From Prado023 sp964418695 (GTDB lineage Bacteria; Actinomycetota; Actinomycetes; S36-B12; CAIYMF01): a DNA stretch of 64,000 bases. Under the pieces are notes generated by a model. That model worked only from the letters and a program-made list of their open reading frames with translations. It did not search any database and was not told the origin of the DNA. The DNA is taken from positions 62,001-126,000 of the forward strand of contig CAYQMN010000002.1 of NCBI GenBank assembly GCA_964418695.1. The letters are read 5' to 3'. This document shows positions 62,443 through 64,000 of the stretch, piece after piece (positions within the stretch are counted from its first letter, which is position 1; every line of letters starts with the position of its first letter). Position numbers and translations under genes: made by a program.

Positions 62443-63923
62443 CGCGCCGCCACCAGCCGGGAGCGCAGGTCGGCCTTGACCACCTTGCCGTTGGCGTTCA
62501 GCGGCATGTGCCCGATCAGGTGCACCTGCTCGGGCACCATGTGCTTGGCCAGCTGGGAGCGCAGCTGCTCCAGCAGACTCGTCTCGGAGACGATCGCGCC
62601 GTCGCGCACAGTGACGAACAGGGCGACAGCCTCTCCCGCCTTCGGGTCGGGGACCCCCACCGCTGCTGCGCCCACCACGTCGGGGTGTGTCAGAGCCGCG
62701 GCCTCGACCTCCTGACTGGAGACCCGGTAGCCCCAGGTCTTGATGAAGTCGGCCTTGCGGTCGAGCACGTAGATGAAGCCCTCGTCGTCGACGGTGGCCA
62801 GGTCGCCGGTGTGCAGCGCCCCGTCCACGAACCGCTCGGCGGTGGCCTGCGGGTCGTTCAGGTAGCCGGGGCTGATGTTCGCCCCCCGGGCGACCACCTC
62901 GCCGACATCGCCGGGCATGACCGGACTCCCGTCCTCGCCCCGAACCTGCAGCGTGACCCCCGGGATACCGCGACCGATGGAGCCAAGCTTGTCGTCCAGG
63001 CGCTCTGGCGGCAGATGGCTCAGCCGTGCTGTGGCCTCGGTCTGGCCGTACATGACGAAGAGGCGGGCACCCGGCTGGGCGGCTCGCAGCCGCTCGAGCT
63101 GGGTTCGTGCCATGCCTCCACCGGCCTGCTGGATGAGGCGCAGGGAGGGGAGGATCTGGCTGGTGAAGGTGCTGGCCTGCATGAGCAGCGAGAACGAGGA
63201 GGGCACCCCCGCCAGGCCGGTGCACTCCAGCCGCTCGATCATCTCCACCGCGGTCTGCGGGAACGTGAACGTATTGCAGATCGCCAGGCTTGCGCCTGCC
63301 CGGAGATGCGTGTGCAGCAGGGAGGCGCCGTAGCAGTAGCTGAACGGGAGAACGACGAGCATGCGGTCGTCTGAATGCAGGCCGAGGAACTCGATGATCG
63401 AGTCGGTGTTGGCGTTGATGTTGCGGTGCGTGACGCGCACCGCACGCGGTCGCGAGGTGGTGCCCGAGGTGAACATCAGGGAGGCGTCGCTGTCGGGGTC
63501 GAGGGGGAGCTCCGGCCAGCAGCCGGTCCGGTCGTGGCGGATCGCCTCCTCGGTGACCGTCGGCGGCACGGCCGGCAGCGAGCGGGCCAGCCCACGCACG
63601 GCGCGGCGATCCCCGACGAACGCCTGCACCGAGGCGAACGAGGCGTTGCGAGCGACCTCCGCCGGGGTGAGCGCCGGTGCGAACGGCACAGCAACCAAGC
63701 CCAGCTTCATGATGGCCAGGTAGCCGGCCACCCAGAACGAGCTGTTCGGCCCGACCAGGCCGACGCGGGCCCCGGGCGGCAGCTCCAGGCCCAGCAGCTC
63801 CTCGGCTACGCAGGCCGCGGCGTGACGCAGCTGTCCGTAACTGGTCTGCCCGGTGGCATCGATGATCGCGCAGGCGTCGTCGGGCCCCCAGAGCATGAGG
63901 TCGGCAGTGCTTGCGGTGTCCAT
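62439..63923 (-). CDS. Acyl-CoA/acyl-ACP ligase (ANL superfamily)
   Basis: A 494-residue adenylate-forming enzyme that activates a carboxylic acid with ATP and loads it onto CoA or a carrier thiol. Core motifs are FTSGTTSRPRAV (a variant of TSGTTGXPK), YGQTEATARLS, HTGDLATVDDEGFIYVLDRKADFIKTWGYRVSS and the C-terminal catalytic lysine in LNANGKVVKADL. ATG 63923 has AGGAG upstream and is the first gene of the - strand operon. It presumably supplies the acyl group used by the following enzymes. No gene is visible from 63924 to 64000. Confidence 0.9.
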   Translation of the reverse strand: MDTASTADLMLWGPDDACAIIDATGQTSYGQLRHAAACVAEELLGLELPPGARVGLVGPNSSFWVAGYLAIMKLGLVAVPFAPALTPAEVARNASFASVQAFVGDRRAVRGLARSLPAVPPTVTEEAIRHDRTGCWPELPLDPDSDASLMFTSGTTSRPRAVRVTHRNINANTDSIIEFLGLHSDDRMLVVLPFSYCYGASLLHTHLRAGASLAICNTFTFPQTAVEMIERLECTGLAGVPSSFSLLMQASTFTSQILPSLRLIQQAGGGMARTQLERLRAAQPGARLFVMYGQTEATARLSHLPPERLDDKLGSIGRGIPGVTLQVRGEDGSPVMPGDVGEVVARGANISPGYLNDPQATAERFVDGALHTGDLATVDDEGFIYVLDRKADFIKTWGYRVSSQEVEAAALTHPDVVGAAAVGVPDPKAGEAVALFVTVRDGAIVSETSLLEQLRSQLAKHMVPEQVHLIGHMPLNANGKVVKADLRSRLVAAR

Positions 63924-64000
63924 CGATCTCCTGGCCCAGGATCGCGAGCCGGTTCGGGCCGGCCGGCGGCGCAACATTCCCTGAGAGCCTAACTGCGTTC

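Overview
The window is a 64 kb piece of a high-GC actinobacterial chromosome. The evidence is the consistently GC-rich third codon positions, GTG starts, and a gene order that, from memory, tracks Mycobacterium tuberculosis Rv1080c-Rv1112: greA, DUF4307, small membrane protein, hemolysin-III/TrhA, short-chain Z-prenyl transferase, PIN-PhoH, fumarase, DUF4245, xseB-xseA, ispH, DUF6542, ychF. The species cannot be named from sequence alone. The draft carries two 100-N assembly gaps (21024-21123 and 34135-34234), both inside repetitive coding sequence.

Layout. Positions 1-30.5 kb are mostly conserved housekeeping genes: truncated peptide deformylase, a tRNA with an odd UAA anticodon, a Bax-inhibitor family protein, MsrA, uracil-DNA glycosylase, threonine ammonia-lyase, GreA, SURF1, exonuclease III, TrhA, Z-prenyl transferase, PhoH2, a cell-wall lytic protein, class I fumarase, exonuclease VII, IspH, RmuC, YchF, MoeZ. 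Many single genes here carry a TANNNT-like -10 box that ends exactly 6 nt before the start codon, the arrangement expected of leaderless mRNAs. One two-gene island (24508-26537, an unrecognised 501-residue protein plus a Nudix protein) looks accessory.

Positions 32.7-63.9 kb are a cell-surface polysaccharide locus. Its left part holds secreted or lipid-anchored enzymes: an FGHQSVG-type SGNH-like protein, a PIG-L deacetylase with PKD-like and discoidin-like modules, a glycosyltransferase, and a tandem family of three exported proteins that share a discoidin-like plus SGNH-hydrolase half, two of which add a GH5 glycanase. The central + strand operon (45122-57715) encodes a Wzx/Wzy-type assembly line: chain-length regulator, a tyrosine-kinase-like ATPase whose P-loop lysine is Arg, a 46-residue membrane protein, polymerase/ligase, acetyltransferases, flippase, two glycosyltransferases, a GH9 endoglucanase-like lipoprotein and a double left-handed beta-helix acyltransferase. 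On the right, a tightly overlapping - strand operon (63923 to 57905) encodes an acyl-AMP ligase, an AcpS-like phosphopantetheinyl transferase with an ACP-like tail, an asparagine synthase, an ammonia-dependent NAD-synthase paralogue and a second FGHQSVG protein.

How it may work together (inference): a beta-glucan-like repeat unit is built in the cytoplasm, flipped by Wzx, polymerised by the Wzy-like protein, trimmed by lipoprotein GH5/GH9 enzymes, and decorated or de-decorated by acyltransferases, SGNH esterases and a PIG-L deacetylase. The ligase/AcpS/AsnB/NadE operon would supply an acyl or amide substituent. No CRISPR array, insertion sequence or prophage was seen.
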